Assembly: GCA_965178125.1 (NCBI GenBank)
Contig: OZ237754.1
Span: 992,001 to 1,056,000, forward strand
Direction of reading: 5' to 3'
From: Bilabrum cf. latius
Taxonomy: Eukaryota > Bigyra: Bicosoecida > Bigyra > Bicosoecida
DNA length: 64,000 nucleotides
Both the position numbers and the translations under genes were made by a program. Under the pieces are notes generated by a model, which was given only the letters and a program-made list of their open reading frames with translations, did no database searches and had not been told where the DNA came from. Within the stretch, counting starts at the first letter, position 1; each line of letters opens with the position of its first letter. Below are positions 35,501 through 50,500 of the stretch, in pieces.

Positions 35501-38500
35501 CGGCGTTCCGATTAGGAGAGATGAATCCAGGCCCTGCAGGTGAGATCAGGGCGATGATGCCTTGGCCAGAAGACCGCAGGGGCTTCATTGCGGCTTTAGA
35601 CTACCCTGGCTACTCATTCACCCCCGTGCTGCTGCGAGTGCGCGAACCGCTCGTTTTGGCGCTGAACGAGTCGGGTCCCGTGGTTGTGAAGGAGGACGAT
35701 AAGGGGGGCTCTCCACTGGTCAGGCTGACCAACCTCACGTTCGAGGCCACAGTGTCGGCGGAGATCGAGATTGTTGGTGACAGCGAGGACACAGACAAGA
35801 TGTTCCTGAGCATCGACTGGGATGCGTACAACTCGTCGGTAGCATTGGATAAGCTGTCTGTGACAGTGCAGCCCCTGCACCAGGCTGGGCTGGCTCACGT
35901 GCTGGATGGAATCAAGTTCCGATGCGTGGGCGAGCCGATGATCGAATCAAGATTATTCATGCTCACCCTCACAGCAGAGGACGGGGCGCGCGTGACCCGA
36001 AACATTAGCGTGGCCATCGCTCGGCAGGTGGACCCGCCAACCCTCAAGCTGTCTGAAAGTGCGGGCGATTTCTCCGAGGCTTTAGAGCGCGGGCTTTATC
36101 CGTATTCTGAGGTGTTCCAACATGTCATGATCAACGATTACGACGGGGTCGATGCTGTCAAATACTCTGTGCGCGTGCTCGGCATGGAGGCGGGAGAAGA
36201 CCTGGTTGTTGTTGCGCCGCCAGCCGAATATCCTGCTGATTTGGTGCTAACTCAGTCTACGGTGACCCATGATACCTTCGTCAGCTCTCAGGTTGCCATG
36301 GACCATCTGAAGTACCTGCGGTACAGGTGTAACGCAAGCCGTTACGAGAGCGTGGATCGGGTGGCGAGTGTCTCGGTAATTGGCGGTGGCTCGGAAATCA
36401 ACGCGTTCCAAGAAGTCACGTCCACCCTCAACGTCTCGATCCGAATCGTGCAGGTTAATGATCGGCCGACCCTTTTGCTGGAAAGCAGCTTCGGGGAGTT
36501 TTAGGAGGCAAATGGGTCTGCTGTCCAATTCATCGCGAACGCAACCATCTCCGACCCAGATGACTCGATTTTCACAGCAGTCATCAGCACGGACAAGTTC
36601 AGCGATGGCGACGAGATATTGTCTACGTTTGGACAGATTTCGGACCTTGGTTGGATGTCAAGGCCAAATGGAGGCGGGACAGCCGGGATAAGCGCATCCA
36701 ACGCATCAACACTGTCGGCAAGGCTTGCCTCCCTGCAGTACCGCAACACCCAGACCTACACAGATATGCTCTATCGTAATGTTTCTGTCACTATCACGGA
36801 TAGCAGCAGCGAGGGGGGGACCGATGACACTCAGAGCGTGTCCAGAAAGGTGCTGCTTGCAATCACCCCGTAGAACAACCCACCGACCGAGCGTTGTGAC
36901 GACACCGTGAATTATGTTGAGGGAGCCGCGCTGTCGATAGTCTACCAAGATTGCAACATCGAGGACGGGGACGACGACACACTGTCTGCCAATGTGTCTA
37001 TCATCGCACCGATCGCAGGGGATCACCTGTGGGTGAGCGGGAGCGACAGCTCAATCCTGTCGTCTGACAGGTACTCCGTGCACATCCCTTTCATGGGAAT
37101 AGGGGATTTTGCCGTGCACCTTCGCTCCATCAGGTTTGGCACAGATGACGATTTCCCGCTTGTGCTTAATCGAAGCATCCAGGTGAATATCACGGACAGT
37201 AGCAGTCGGGGCCAGGTATCTGCAGATGACAAGCAGACCATCTCCAAGACTGTAGAGGTCCAGATCCAGAGGACGAACGACGTTCCTGTTCTCGAGACAT
37301 CGGGGCAGCCATTCAACTTTATCGAGGGATCCCCGGATGCGATTGACGTGCTTGCGACTTTCAATGTCAGCGATGCAGACGATCTAGACGCTCGAGCAGT
37401 GGTGTCCATTCAAAATTTTCTGTCAGGCGACGCACTTCTGCTGGACGGTGGGCCGGGCCCGAGCGGAGCCGTTGTCACTGCGGCCAACGTGACTATTCCA
37501 GTACTGCCTTTAGCTGATCTACAGGCCGTCGTCCGGAGGATACAATTCATAAACACTGCACAGTCCACGCCGGATCTCACTCGGTAGATCGTCGTATCGG
37601 TAATTGATGAGGGCAGCCAGGGCCAGCTGGATGCAAAGGAGCAAAGCTCATCCGTCACGATCAACCTCTTTCCCAAGAACCAGAGGCTCGTCGCGCTCTT
37701 CGGCGAAGGAACGAACCGAACGTTTGAGCACAGTGAGGACATGGGCATGACGGCAATGTTTCCCGATGTTATTATCAACGATGTCGACGACGTTGAAGTC
37801 TCTGCTGTAGTCTCGATCAGCAGGGGAGCCCTCCAGTGGGACCAACTCAATTTCATCGATTCAGCGGGGTCTGGAGCCGACGTATCTCCCGATGGTCACA
37901 CCGTGGAGATACACCAAGCGACCATACAGTCAGTGGTTGATACGCTTGCAACCGTGGGGTACTACACATCGAGCGAAGATCCCGACGTTCGGGAGAGGTT
38001 TGTCATGGTGAACATCACCGATGGCGGAAGCAATGGTCAGTTACCGGAGAGCAAGCGCTTTGTAACTCTCGAGGTCCAAATTGATGTACTCAGAACAAAT
38101 GATGCACCAGCGCTGACCGGATTCGAGCAGAATGCGGTCTACCATGAGGTGCCTGGAGTGCCCCTTGCTCTCTTCGAGAACGTCAATGTGGTGGATCCCG
38201 ATGATGTCGACTGCAACGCGACCGTTCATCTCCTCAATGGCACCGACGACGATGCTTTCAATTTGGTTTGGAAGCCTACGACTGACTTCATCTTATCGAG
38301 CGACCGCCACAGCTTGACCATTCCCCGGACTAGCAGAGCAACAGTCAGCTCTATTCTGCGGAACCTAACCTATGCCAACTCGGCTTAGTACGACCCAAGC
38401 CTTTCTCGAGCCGTGTCAATTCAATTATTCGACATGGCGAATAATGGACTGTTGCCAGGTACTACGCAGTTCCACATGAACAACGTGAGCATCGCCATTT

Positions 38501-41500
38501 CCCCCACAAACACAGGGCCGATGATAAACAACATCACATTATCACACGAATTCCGAGAGAACCAAAACCACAGTCCTCGGATTTACGCTGGATTCAACTT
38601 AGCCGACTATGACGATGTGTCTGCGAGCGCGGTGGTGCAGATCGAGTCGGCGCTGGCGGGGGACGCGTTGGTGGTGGCTGGGGGTGCGGACGCTGACATG
38701 ACCGTGTCTGGGGATGGTCTGAGCGTGACTGTGTCTGAGGTGTCGCTGGCTGACCTGGCTGTGAAGCTGGGCAAGATCGGCTTCACGAACACGGCCGAGT
38801 ACACGTCGGCTCTGACTCGCAATGTGTCGGTGGTGGTGACGGACGGCGGGAGCCAGGGTCAGCTGCCGGGCGCGCGTCAGACGGCATCATCGGAGGTGCA
38901 GGTGGTGGTGACGCCGCTGAACGATGGCCCATTGATCGGCAGCTTCCAGCATGTGTACAACTTCACGGAAGGGTCGGGCGATGCGGCGGGTCTGTTTGTG
39001 GGCTTCAGTGTGAGTGATGCGGACGATGTGTCTGCGAGCGCGGTGGTGCAGATCGAGTCGGCGCTGGCGGGGGACGCGTTGGTGGTGGCTGGGGGTGCGG
39101 ACGCTGACATGACCGTGTCTGGTGATGGTCTGAGCGTGACTGTGTCTGAGGTGTCGCTGGCTGACCTGGCTGTGAAGCTGGGCAAGATCGGCTTTACATC
39201 ATCGGAAGACTTTCCATTTGATCTGACTCGCAATGTGTCGGTGGTGGTGACGGACGGCGGGAGCCAGGGTCAGCTGCCGGGCGCGCGTCAGACGGCATCA
39301 TCGGAGGTGCAGGTGCGGATCACGCGAACGAATGATCAGCTACATATAGGTACCTTCCAGCATGTGTACAACTTCACGGAAGGGTCGGGCGATGCGGCGG
39401 GTCTGTTTGTGGGCTTCAGTGTGAGTGATGCGGACGATGTGTCTGCGAGCGCGGTGGTGCAGATCGAGTCGGCGCTGGCGGGGGACGCGTTGGTGGTGGC
39501 TGGGGGTGCGGACGCTGACATGACCGTGTCTGGGGATGGTCTGATCGTGACTCTGTCTGAGGTGTCGCTGGCTGACCTGGCTGTGAAGCTGGGCAAGATC
39601 GGCTTCACGAACACGGCCGAGTACACGTCGGCTCTGACTCGCAATGTGTCGGTGGTGGTGACGGACGGCGGGAGCCAGGGTCAGCTGCCGGGCGCGCGTC
39701 AGACGGCATCATCGGAGGTGCAGGTGGTGGTGACGCCGCTGAATGATGGCCCATTGATCGGCAGCTTCCAGCATGTGTACAACTTCACGGAAGGGTCTGG
39801 GAACGTAGCAGCTCTGTTTGTGGGCTTCAGTGTGAGTGATGCGGACGATGTGTCTGCGAGCGCGGTGGTGCAGATCGAGTCGGCGCTGGCGGGGGACGCG
39901 TTGGTGGTGGCTGGGGGTGCGGACGCTGACATGACCGTGTCTGGGGATGGTCTGAGCGTGACTGTGTCTGAGGTGTCGCTGGCTGACCTGGCTGTGAAGC
40001 TGGGCAAGATCGGCTTCACGAACACGGCCGAGTACACGTCGGCTCTGACTCGCAATGTGTCGGTGGTGGTGACGGACGGCGGGAGCCAGGGTCAGCTGCC
40101 GGGCGCGCGTCAGACGGCATCATCGGAGGTGCAGGTGGTGGTGACGCCGCTGAACGATGGCCCATTGATCGGCAGCTTCCAGCATGTGTACAACTTCACG
40201 GAAGGGTCGGGCGATGCGGCGGGTCTGTTTGTGGGCTTCAGTGTGAGTGATGCGGACGATGTGTCTGCGAGCGCGGTGGTGCAGATCGAGTCGGCGCTGG
40301 CGGGGGACGCGTTGGTGGTGGCTGGGGGTGCGGACGCTGACATGACCGTGTCTGGTGATGGTCTGAGCGTGACTGTGTCTGAGGTGTCGCTGGCTGACCT
40401 GGCTGTGAAGCTGGGCAAGATCGGCTTCACGAACACGGCCGAGTACACGTCGGCTCTGACTCGCAATGTGTCGGTGGTGGTGACGGACGGCGGGAGCCAG
40501 GGTCAGCTGCCGGGCGCGCGTCAGACGGCATCATCGGAGGTGCAGGTGGTGGTGACGCCGCTGAACGATGGCCCATTGATCGGCAGCTTCCAGCATGTGT
40601 ACAACTTCACGGAAGGGTCGGGCGATGCGGCGGGTCTGTTTGTGGGCTTCAGTGTGAGTGATGCGGACGATGTGTCTGCGAGCGCGGTGGTGCAGATCGA
40701 GTCGGCGCTGGCGGGGGACGCGTTGGTGGTGGCTGGGGGTGCGGACGCTGACATGACCGTGTCTGGTGATGGTCTGAGCGTGACTGTGTCTGAGGTGTCG
40801 CTGGCTGACCTGGCTGTGAAGCTGGGCAAGATCGGCTTTACATCATCGGAAGACTTTCCATTTGATCTGACTCGCAATGTGTCGGTGGTGGTGACGGACG
40901 GCGGGAGCCAGGGTCAGCTGCCGGGCGCGCGTCAGACGGCATCATCGGAGGTGCAGGTGCGGATCACGCGAACGAATGATCAGCTACATATAGGTACCTT
41001 CCAGCATGTGTACAACTTCACGGAAGGGTCGGGCGATGCGGCGGGTCTGTTTGTGGGCTTCAGTGTGAGTGATGCGGACGATGTGTCTGCGAGCGCGGTG
41101 GTGCAGATCGAGTCGGCGCTGGCGGGGGACGCGTTGGTTTTGGCTGGGGGTGCGGACGCTGACATGACCGTGTCTGGGGATGGTCTGAGCGTGACTGTGT
41201 CTGAGGTGTCGCTGGCTGACCTGGCTGTGAAGCTGGGCAAGATCGGCTTCACGAACACGGCCGAGTACACGTCGGCTCTGACTCGCAATGTGTCGGTGGT
41301 GGTGACGGACGGCGGGAGCCAGGGTCAGCTGCCGGGCGCGCGTCAGACGGCATCATCGGAGGTGCAGGTGGTGGTGACGCCGCTGAACGATGGCCCATTG
41401 ATCGGCAGCTTCCAGCATGTGTACAACTTCACGGAAGGGTCGGGCGATGCGGCGGGTCTGTTTGTGGGCTTCAGTGTGAGTGATGCGGACGATGTGTCTG

Positions 41501-44500
41501 CGAGCGCGGTGGTGCAGATCGAGTCGGCGCTGGCGGGGGACGCGTTGGTGGTGGCTGGGGGTGCGGACGCTGACATGACCGTGTCTGGTGATGGTCTGAG
41601 CGTGACTGTGTCTGAGGTGTCGCTGGCTGACCTGGCTGTGAAGCTGGGCAAGATCGGCTTTACATCATCGGAAGACTTTCCATTTGATCTGACTCGCAAT
41701 GTGTCGGTGGTGGTGACGGACGGCGGGAGCCAGGGTCAGCTGCCGGGCGCGCGCCAGACGGCATCATCGGAGGTGCAGGTGCGGATCACGCGAACGAATG
41801 ATCAGCTACATATAGGTACCTTCCAGCATGTGTACAACTTCACGGAAGGGTCGGGCGATGCGGCGGGTCTGTTTGTGGGCTTCAGTGTGAGTGATGCGGA
41901 CGATGTGTCTGCGAGCGCGGTGGTGCAGATCGAGTCGGCGCTGGCGGGGGACGCGTTGGTAGTGGCTGGGGGTGCGGACGCTGACATGACCGTGTCTGGT
42001 GATGGTCTGAGCGTGACTGTGTCTGAGGTGTCGCTGGCTGACCTGGCTGTGAAGCTGGGCAAGATCGGCTTCACGAACACGGCCGAGTACACGTCGGCTC
42101 TGACTCGCAATGTGTCGGTGGTGGTGACGGACGGCGGGAGCCAGGGTCAGCTGCCGGGCGCGCGTCAGACGGCATCATCGGAGGTGCAGGTGGTGGTGAC
42201 GCCGCTGAACGATGGCCCATTGATCGGCAGCTTCCAGCATGTGTACAACTTCACGGAAGGGTCGGGCGATGCGGCGGGTCTGTTTGTGGGCTTCAGTGTG
42301 AGTGATGCGGACGATGTGTCTGCGAGCGCGGTGGTGCAGATCGAGTCGGCGCTGGCGGGGGACGCGTTGGTGGTGGCTGGGGGTGCGGACGCTGACATGA
42401 CCGTGTCTGGTGATGGTCTGAGCGTGACTGTGTCTGAGGTGTCCCTGGCTGACCTGGCTGTGAAGCTGGGCAAGATCGGCTTCACGAACACGGCCGAGTA
42501 CACGTCGGCTCTGACTCGCAATGTGTCGGTGGTGGTGACGGACGGCGGGAGCCAGGGTCAGCTGCCGGGCGCGCGTCAGACGGCATCATCGGAGGTGCAG
42601 GTAATTATAGCTCCACGACCAGATGCCCCACTTTTAGCAACGATTCAGCATGTTGTTCTATGGATGGAGAACCAAAAAATGGCCTTAGACGTTTTGGTTG
42701 GACTACGTGCACAGGACAATGACGATGTGTCTGCGAGCGCGGTGGTGCAGATCGAGTCGGCGCTGGCGGGGGACGCGTTGGTGGTGGCTGGGGGTGCGGA
42801 CGCTGACATGACCGTGTCTGGTGATGGTCTGAGCGTGACTGTGTCTGAGGTGTCGCTGGCTGACCTGGCTGTGAAGCTGGGCAAGATCGGCTTCACGAAC
42901 ACGGCCGAGTACACGTCGGCTCTGACTCGCAATGTGTCGGTGGTGGTGACGGACGGCGGGAGCCAGGGTCAGCTGCCGGGCGCGCGTCAGACGGCATCAT
43001 CGGAGGTGCAGGTGGTGGTGACGCCGCTGAACGATGGCCCATTGATCGGCAGCTTCCAGCATGTGTACAACTTCACGGAAGGGTCGGGCGATGCGGCGGG
43101 TCTGTTTGTGGGCTTCAGTGTGAGTGATGCGGACGATGTGTCTGCGAGCGCGGTGGTGCAGATCGAGTCGGCGCTGGCGGGGGACGCGTTGGTTTTGGCT
43201 GGGGGTGCGGACGCTGACATGACCGTGTCTGGTGATGGTCTGAGCGTGACTGTGTCTGAGGTGTCGCTGGCTGACCTGGCTGTGAAGCTGGGCAAGATCG
43301 GCTTCACGAACACGGCCGAGTACACGTCGGCTCTGACTCGCAATGTGTCGGTGGTGGTGACGGACGGCGGGAGCCAGGGTCAGCTGCCGGGCGCGCGTCA
43401 GACGGCATCATCGGAGGTGCAGGTGCGGATCACGCGAACGAATGATCAGCTACATATAGGTACCTTCCAGCATGTGTACAACTTCACGGAAGGGTCGGGC
43501 GATGCGGCGGGTCTGTTTGTGGGCTTCAGTGTGAGTGATGCGGACGATGTGTCTGCGAGCGCGGTGGTGCAGATCGAGTCGGCGCTGGCGGGGGATGCGT
43601 TGGTAGTGGCTGGGAGTGCGGACGCTGACATGACCGTGTCTGGTGATGGTCTGAGCGTGACTGTGTCTGAGGTGTCGCTGGCTGACCTGGCTGTGAAGCT
43701 GGGCAAGATCGGCTTCACGAACACGGCCGAGTACACGTCGGCTCTGACTCGCAATGTGTCGGTGGTGGTGACGGACGGCGGGAGCCAGGGTCAGCTGCCG
43801 GGCGCGCGTCAGACGGCATCATCGGAGGTGCAGGTGGTGGTGACGCCGCTGAACGATGGCCCATTGATCGGCAGCTTCCAGCATGTGTACAACTTCACGG
43901 AAGGGTCGGGCGATGCGGCGGGTCTGTTTGTGGGCTTCAGTGTGAGTGATGCGGACGATGTGTCTGCGAGCGCGGTGGTGCAGATCGAGTCGGCGCTGGC
44001 GGGGGACGCGTTGGTGGTGGCTGGGGGTGCGGACGCTGACATGACCGTGTCTGGTGATGGTCTGAGCGTGACTGTGTCTGAGGTGTCGCTGGCTGACCTG
44101 GCTGTGAAGCTGGGCAAGATCGGCTTCACGAACACGGCCGAGTACACGTCGGCTCTGACTCGCAATGTGTCGGTGGTGGTGACGGACGGCGGGAGCCAGG
44201 GTCAGCTGCCGGGCGCGCGTCAGACGGCATCATCGGAGGTGCAGGTGGTGGTGACGCCGCTGAACGATGGCCCATTGATCGGCAGCTTCCAGCATGTGTA
44301 CAACTTCACGGAAGGGTCTGGGCACGTAGCAGCTCTGTTTGTGGGCTTCAGTGTGAGTGATGCGGACGATGTGTCTGCGAGCGCGGTGGTGCAGATCGAG
44401 TCGGCGCTGGCGGGGGACGCGTTGGTGGTGGCTGGGAGTGCGGACGCTGACATGACCGTGTCTGGTGATGGTCTGAGCGTGACTGTGTCTGAGGTGTCGC

Positions 44501-47500
44501 TGGCTGACCTGGCTGTGAAGCTGGGCAAGATCGGCTTCACGAACACGGCCGAGTACACGTCGGCTCTGACTCGCAATGTGTCGGTGGTGGTGACGGACGG
44601 CGGGAGCCAGGGTCAGCTGCCGAGCGCGCGTCAGACGGGATCACCAGAATATCTTACTGTTTCCCTTCAGACTGATCTGGTGCCTGCTGGGGATCCGCCG
44701 GAAATCGTAGCTGGAATCGAGGTGGATCATGTATCCATTGATTTTTGTGACTCAAGCATATCATTTTCAGCTGCTTCGAGTGCCGTGATAACTAGAGCAA
44801 GCGGTTTTGGCCTTGTCTTTGAGTGGGCCGTGCACGTCTCTGCTGGATCCCCCAGCATTGGTAGTGTGGAGTTCGTCAGCTCTCTGGCAGCCCTCAATGA
44901 CAGGCTTCGCGCGCTTGCAAGGGATTCCCAGTTTGCCCGCTTGAGCGAGATTGAATTTTAGCTGGCGGATATAGCGCAGGCGTCAAAGCTGAACTCTAGG
45001 GCTGGTGCTAGAGAACCACTATATTTGCCCAGAGCCAGCCTGGGTGACAGCATGGAAGTCGAGGTGATGGTGCGAGCTAGAGATGCAACTATTCAATTGC
45101 CAGACATCAAGTTGAATGCCGACACAACGGGCAACGATGTGGCGTTGTCCTCTGTGCTGTCTGTTGGAGCTCCACGCGCCCAAGTGTTCCCCCCGGATGC
45201 CCACTCGGTCATGAGTACTAGGACCACCAAGCTGTCGCTCGGTCCCCAGGTACGGCTGTGCGGTAGAGCCTCAGCCGGCGACGCTGCTGTGGCTGGGTTT
45301 CAGTGGCAAGTGGTGGCATCGGTATCAGATCCTACTCTGAATGAGGCGCCTGCGAGTGCTGTGGACGCAGTGGGCGCCGCACTACTCGCCAGAGATGTGG
45401 TTGGCACGAACCGAACGGTTGTCAATCTTGTCGCTGGTGGCCAACTAGGGGGTCTGATTGCGTCAGAGCCCGCCCGCTCTGGTCTGAATGGCGGTCCTTT
45501 CGTTGGGTTTGATCTAGGGATCGGGCAGCAGGTTGTACTAGATAGCGTACTGAGGGGAAGTGGGGATGTGGTGACGCACGAGCTGGAAGGAACCCCGTGG
45601 TTTGACGCACTCTCTTACACATCGACCTCTCCAGGCAGTTCTCGGCTAAACGTTCCGGAAGGGGCACTCAGGTCCGGGCACGCATATATTCTGGCCGTTC
45701 GAGTCGATGTTCTAGTGCGCACAAGCAGCAACGGAACGCTAGCACCGCTTTCCGGTCCTGCTCTCGGGCTGACTTCTAGCTGCAGCCTTGTTGGCGTCGG
45801 GATTCGCCGCAATCAGCTGCAGCTGTAGATCGATGGGGGGGACAGAACCGTGTCGCAGGACCTCGGATTTACCATCGGTATCGGTAGCGGTAGAGTAGCA
45901 GGCTTCGACTCTGACTTCGACTCGAGCGGGGCATTCCTAGACCCAGGGTACGATCCAGGCTAGGACCGACCAGCCACTTTGTTTACGTGGGGCTGCGATG
46001 CGACACCGTATGGGTCTGCTGGCTCTAGTAGCACTCCGTGCCTTGATCTGGTTCCTGGTGCTGGTAGCCAAACCTCTGTGTCGGCCGTGACCATCAGCCC
46101 CGAGGATGCTGCGCCGTACGGCGGTAATGTTCTTAGGCTTCAGGTGAATGTGACCTCCGGGCTGTCCATGGGCAGTAGTGCCAGTAGTGCCCGACTGTTG
46201 TCCCGAGGCATGCAGGCTATGTCGATTCCAGACCCAGCCACAGTACGAGAAGGCTCTGTGACTGCCCTCGTGATTGTTGCGCCAACGGGTCTGCCTGCCC
46301 TCGAGATCGCCACCAGCAGGACACGATTCAGTCGACTGGCATCCAGTGGCGGAAATCTGATTGTGTCATCCTAGCAGCGGCTGGTACTTGATGCGGTGAT
46401 CAACCAGGTGACCCCTCAGAATGCATCCTTTTCTTTGGCGGAAGATGGCCTGTCGGTGTCATGGGTGCAGGTGGAGGGACCGGCAGTTCCAGGAGTACCG
46501 AGAGAGGCACAAACGGACCCATAGCCGGGACAGTCAGCCGTAGTCACCTCACTTGCCGCCCGCAGTCTGGTACTGCGCCAGGGTGTGCTGCAGCCCGGCG
46601 AGCAGTACAGCTTCCGGGCGGTGGTCTCGTTGGTTGGGCAGCCGGTGTCTCCGCTGACCACCTCAAGCGCAGAGGTGGCCGTGCAGGTGAACATGCCGCC
46701 AGTGCCTGGGACTGTCACGGTTAAACTCAACCCAGACGCCGAGCCAGCTCTTCCGCCGAGCACTGGTCGTTGGGCAAACCTTCCACGTGCGCTCGTCGAC
46801 ACGCTGTCCATCGAGACGACTGGGTGGATGGACGACCCTGAAGACCTGCCACTGAAGCACTCCTTCTTTGTTGACCCCACGGGCACTGTGCAGCCTCCGC
46901 GCGGAGCGGTCACCCCTTCACAACTGCAGGCGATGCTGACTGCTCCTAGCGTGCAGGCCCTGAGAGGAGACGAATTGAGCCCTTAGCTCGAAGCGATAAT
47001 GCCAGTTGGCAACACGAGCTCCAGAAAAGCGGTCAACATGACTTTGATTGTCGTGGCCACTGATCTGGCGGGCGGGCAGGGTGTGGCGGCGGTCAATGTT
47101 CAAATTGCGCCCGCATTAGACAGCAGGCAGGCCCTGAACGCCTCCATAATTTCCGCAGCAGCTGCCTCTCAATTGAAGAACGCTGCAGCTGCTGCTGCGT
47201 CCTCTAACCTTGCCGCTGCTCTTCTCCTCGTCGGTTCCACGACGAGCCTGCTAGCCGAGCTCCCTGCTCAGAACGGGACCAATTCCTCGACGTCGCCCAG
47301 CGATGCCCTCAGAACCCAAGTGCTTGATCTGCTGGCATTCCTGGCTGCGAATGCCGAGCCAACCTCTGCAAACATGCAGCTGCTGGCGTCAGCTGCTTAG
47401 GCGGCACTCTCAGACCCCAGTCAGGTTTCATCTGATCAGCTCGATACTGCTCTCTCCGTAGTGACGACCATTCTCGAGAACCGGCTCTCTGCAGGAAGTG

Positions 47501-50500
47501 ACTTTGGGTCGCTGGAGGACGGGCCTTCTGTGTCTATCCTTGGCGCTATGCGCGCTGCATCGGACGCCGGATAGTTTCTCATGACACCGACGGGGATTCG
47601 CGGCGGCAGCTAGGTGGCCAAGCAGTCCAACCTGTTGGGCCGGGCTATGCTGGCAGGATCAATCCCGGGAGAAGACCAGCGAGAGCTGCAAGTCAGCGGC
47701 ACTTCCGGTGGGTTCCAGCTGGCCATGGCCGTGGGCCGCCTCAACATCTTAGATGCAGTAGGCGGCAGCCAGTCACCGCAGGTGCAGGAGGGGGGTGCGT
47801 CTGTCCTCGGTCTGATTGCAGCCGGTGACTCGGACCCCGCAGAGATGGCGGCAATCGCGCGCAGGTATTGCAGCGGCTCTGCGACGGACTTCGATACTAC
47901 TGGTGTGGACGATTCGCCGAGCATGAAGGGCGGTGCGTTTGGCGTTGCACTTGTGGATGCCGCTGCAACTATCCGTCAGCGAGCGCTACAAACAGGCAAC
48001 ACGGATCTTCTCCAGGGTGTGGATGCGACTGCGATGGAATGGGGAGGAGGTGCTAACACCGCTGCGTCTCCTTTCTCCACCGACACAGCCGGGGTCGGCG
48101 ATGCGTTGGGCATTCCTGTCGGGGAGCAGAACGCCACCCAGGGTGCGGTCAGCCCGCCAGGCTAGAACAGTCTAGTGGAGTCGAACCGGACAGTGAAGCG
48201 CACCACAGAGACGCTGAGGGGAGAACAGGGCTCCACTGTGAGCGTGGATCTGACATCGTCAGCGAGCGGGACTTCGGTAGGATTCGAGGCCTAGGACCTG
48301 GAAGCATGCGTGTTCGTGCCCAAGCCAGCGAGCCCGGAGGTCCCTGAGCAATACACAAACTAGTTCGTTCCGATCGTCACACTATCGGGCGATGACTCGT
48401 CAGGCATCCCGCAGCCGAACAGCACGGACCTATCTGCGGTCGACTTACCTCTGACGTGCGATGAGATTAGGGCAGTGAACCAGTCAGGGCCTCCGCAGGA
48501 ACAAGTATTCGAGTCTGAGTCCCTGTCGCAGGTGGCTGCCTGCATCTACTGGAACGAGGAGGAGGAGCGCTGGCAAGGAGATGGGTGCCAGGCCGTTGCC
48601 TTCTTGCCCACCGGTACTGTGTGCCGGTGCAACCACCTGACCGACTTCGCGTCTCGGGTAGAGCTGCTACTGGCCTCGAATAGAGAGGTGTTCTCGGTTG
48701 GTGTGCAGCCTATCTAGCTTGCTGATGTGCTGGCCAACCCCGAAACGTTCATCGCCATCGGGGCAATTTGCCTCTTCATACTACTGTCGGCGTTCGGTAC
48801 TCTATGCATTGAGGAGCGGGACAGGGTACGATTCGCCCGCAAGCTGATCAAGGACCCAGAGGTGGCCGTGGTGCGCGACATGGCCCGTCTGGAGGGATCG
48901 AGCGAGCTGCTTGGCACTGCACTGAGGGACTACCGCAAGACGGTGCAAGACGAGGGTGCTAGCTCTGAGTTACGGAACGAGTCGCAGGCGCAACTCGAGA
49001 TGGCTGTGCAGGCCTCCCTGCAAGCGCTGCAGTCCGTTGCACACCCGCAACTTGGATCAATGCCGTCATGGTCTCTTGTTGCACCCTCGCCAACGAAGGG
49101 TGCCAGCAAAACGGGCAAGAACAGAAATCTACCTTCTCTCCCTTAGTTCGAGGAGAAACTCGCCACAACCCGCGCCTTCTTTCGGATCGAAACGGAGGCC
49201 CGTGTGGCTGAAATGGCAGAAAGACGGGCCATGGACCACGCGTGTAGGTGCTGCTTTGATCTCTTTTGCAGCGCGTCCGACTTGCTGAAGCACTCGTCTA
49301 GGGCAAAAACGAAGACAAGCAGCAGCGGCATGTGCGGATCCTGCTGCGATGCCTCTTCTTCCGAAGAAATATCTGCCATCGGCAACGAGCTCGGTCGGGC
49401 CTTCCGCGGTATTGGTTGGGATGATGATGAATCTCTCGCGGATACTTCTTCCAAAACGAGTGAACGCAGCCGCCGTCGGAACTCCATGGCATCAGCTGAA
49501 GAGCAACTGCACCGCAGCCGAGCGAGATTCACGACTTCAGCAGGAAGGGAAAGGAGCAGGGCGCGGCGTAACTCCCTTCCTGCATCGGTACCCAGTACAT
49601 CACTACTGTCTACTAAGGCAATAACAATCCCGGAGTAGGGTTCAAAGGTGCCTGCGTCACACACGATTGAACTTAGCCACATGAACCCTTGCTACCGCGG
49701 CTGGGTGCTTCGTATGGATGTGCTGCGGCTGTGCTTGGCCAAGCTACCCTACGAGCTCGAGCTGTTCCAGGCTTTCTGTAGGTTCAATTACCAGCAGGAC
49801 CGTATGATGCGTCTGGGTCAGCTCATGGCTGTGCTCTTCTCCGGTATGTTTGCCACGGCCTTCTTCTACAGCGTGTCCGGGGCGGATGCTGCAGGCATTG
49901 ACGAAGACTGCGATGGCGAGGATGACTTTTCCAACGTGCCACTGTGGCAGCAGCTCATCTTCTCGGTCATGGCCTCCATCCTGCAGGCCCCTGTAAGCCT
50001 GACCCTCACCGTGCTATTTGACCGGGCCGGCGAGGCGTGTTTCGTTGCTCGATACTTCCCGATCTGGCGAGAGCTGGAGATTCGTCATGCTGCGGAGGTT
50101 CGGTTGGGGTCCAAGGTAGGCGGATTGAGGATGAAGCTATTGGTGCTTCAGGCATCCTTAGCCAACTGGCTTGAGACGACCGACAAAAATGTGGCCAGCC
50201 ATGACGTTGAATAGCTTCGATTCGTCGGTGATCTCCTCGGAGACGAAAAGTCCGAAGCATTGGTGCAGCAGGTGCTGAAAGGCAGGAAGGAGCGAGATAG
50301 AAAGAGGCTAGCAAACTCCCATCCTGAGTTGCTGCCCATGGCAAGTCGGAATGCTTCCTCCGAGGAAGGAGAATCGATGATTGGCAAGGAAGCCACGGTC
50401 GCTTCAGATCTCACTATTTGGCGGGAGCCACTTGAAGGTGCACCGAGCGCTAGCGTTGTGCAAGCCCGTGCCTACGCTACTGGGCTTCGCTTGCAAGTCA

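Noticed and set aside
38607-44576. Fifteen regularly spaced minus-strand frames of about 100-118 codons
   Set aside because: They are shadows of the 411-bp repeats in the receptor gene, not independent genes. Each repeat creates the same antisense frame.
38611-44640. CRISPR-like array
   Set aside because: The units are 411 bp, coding and contiguous, with no short repeat plus unique spacer pattern.
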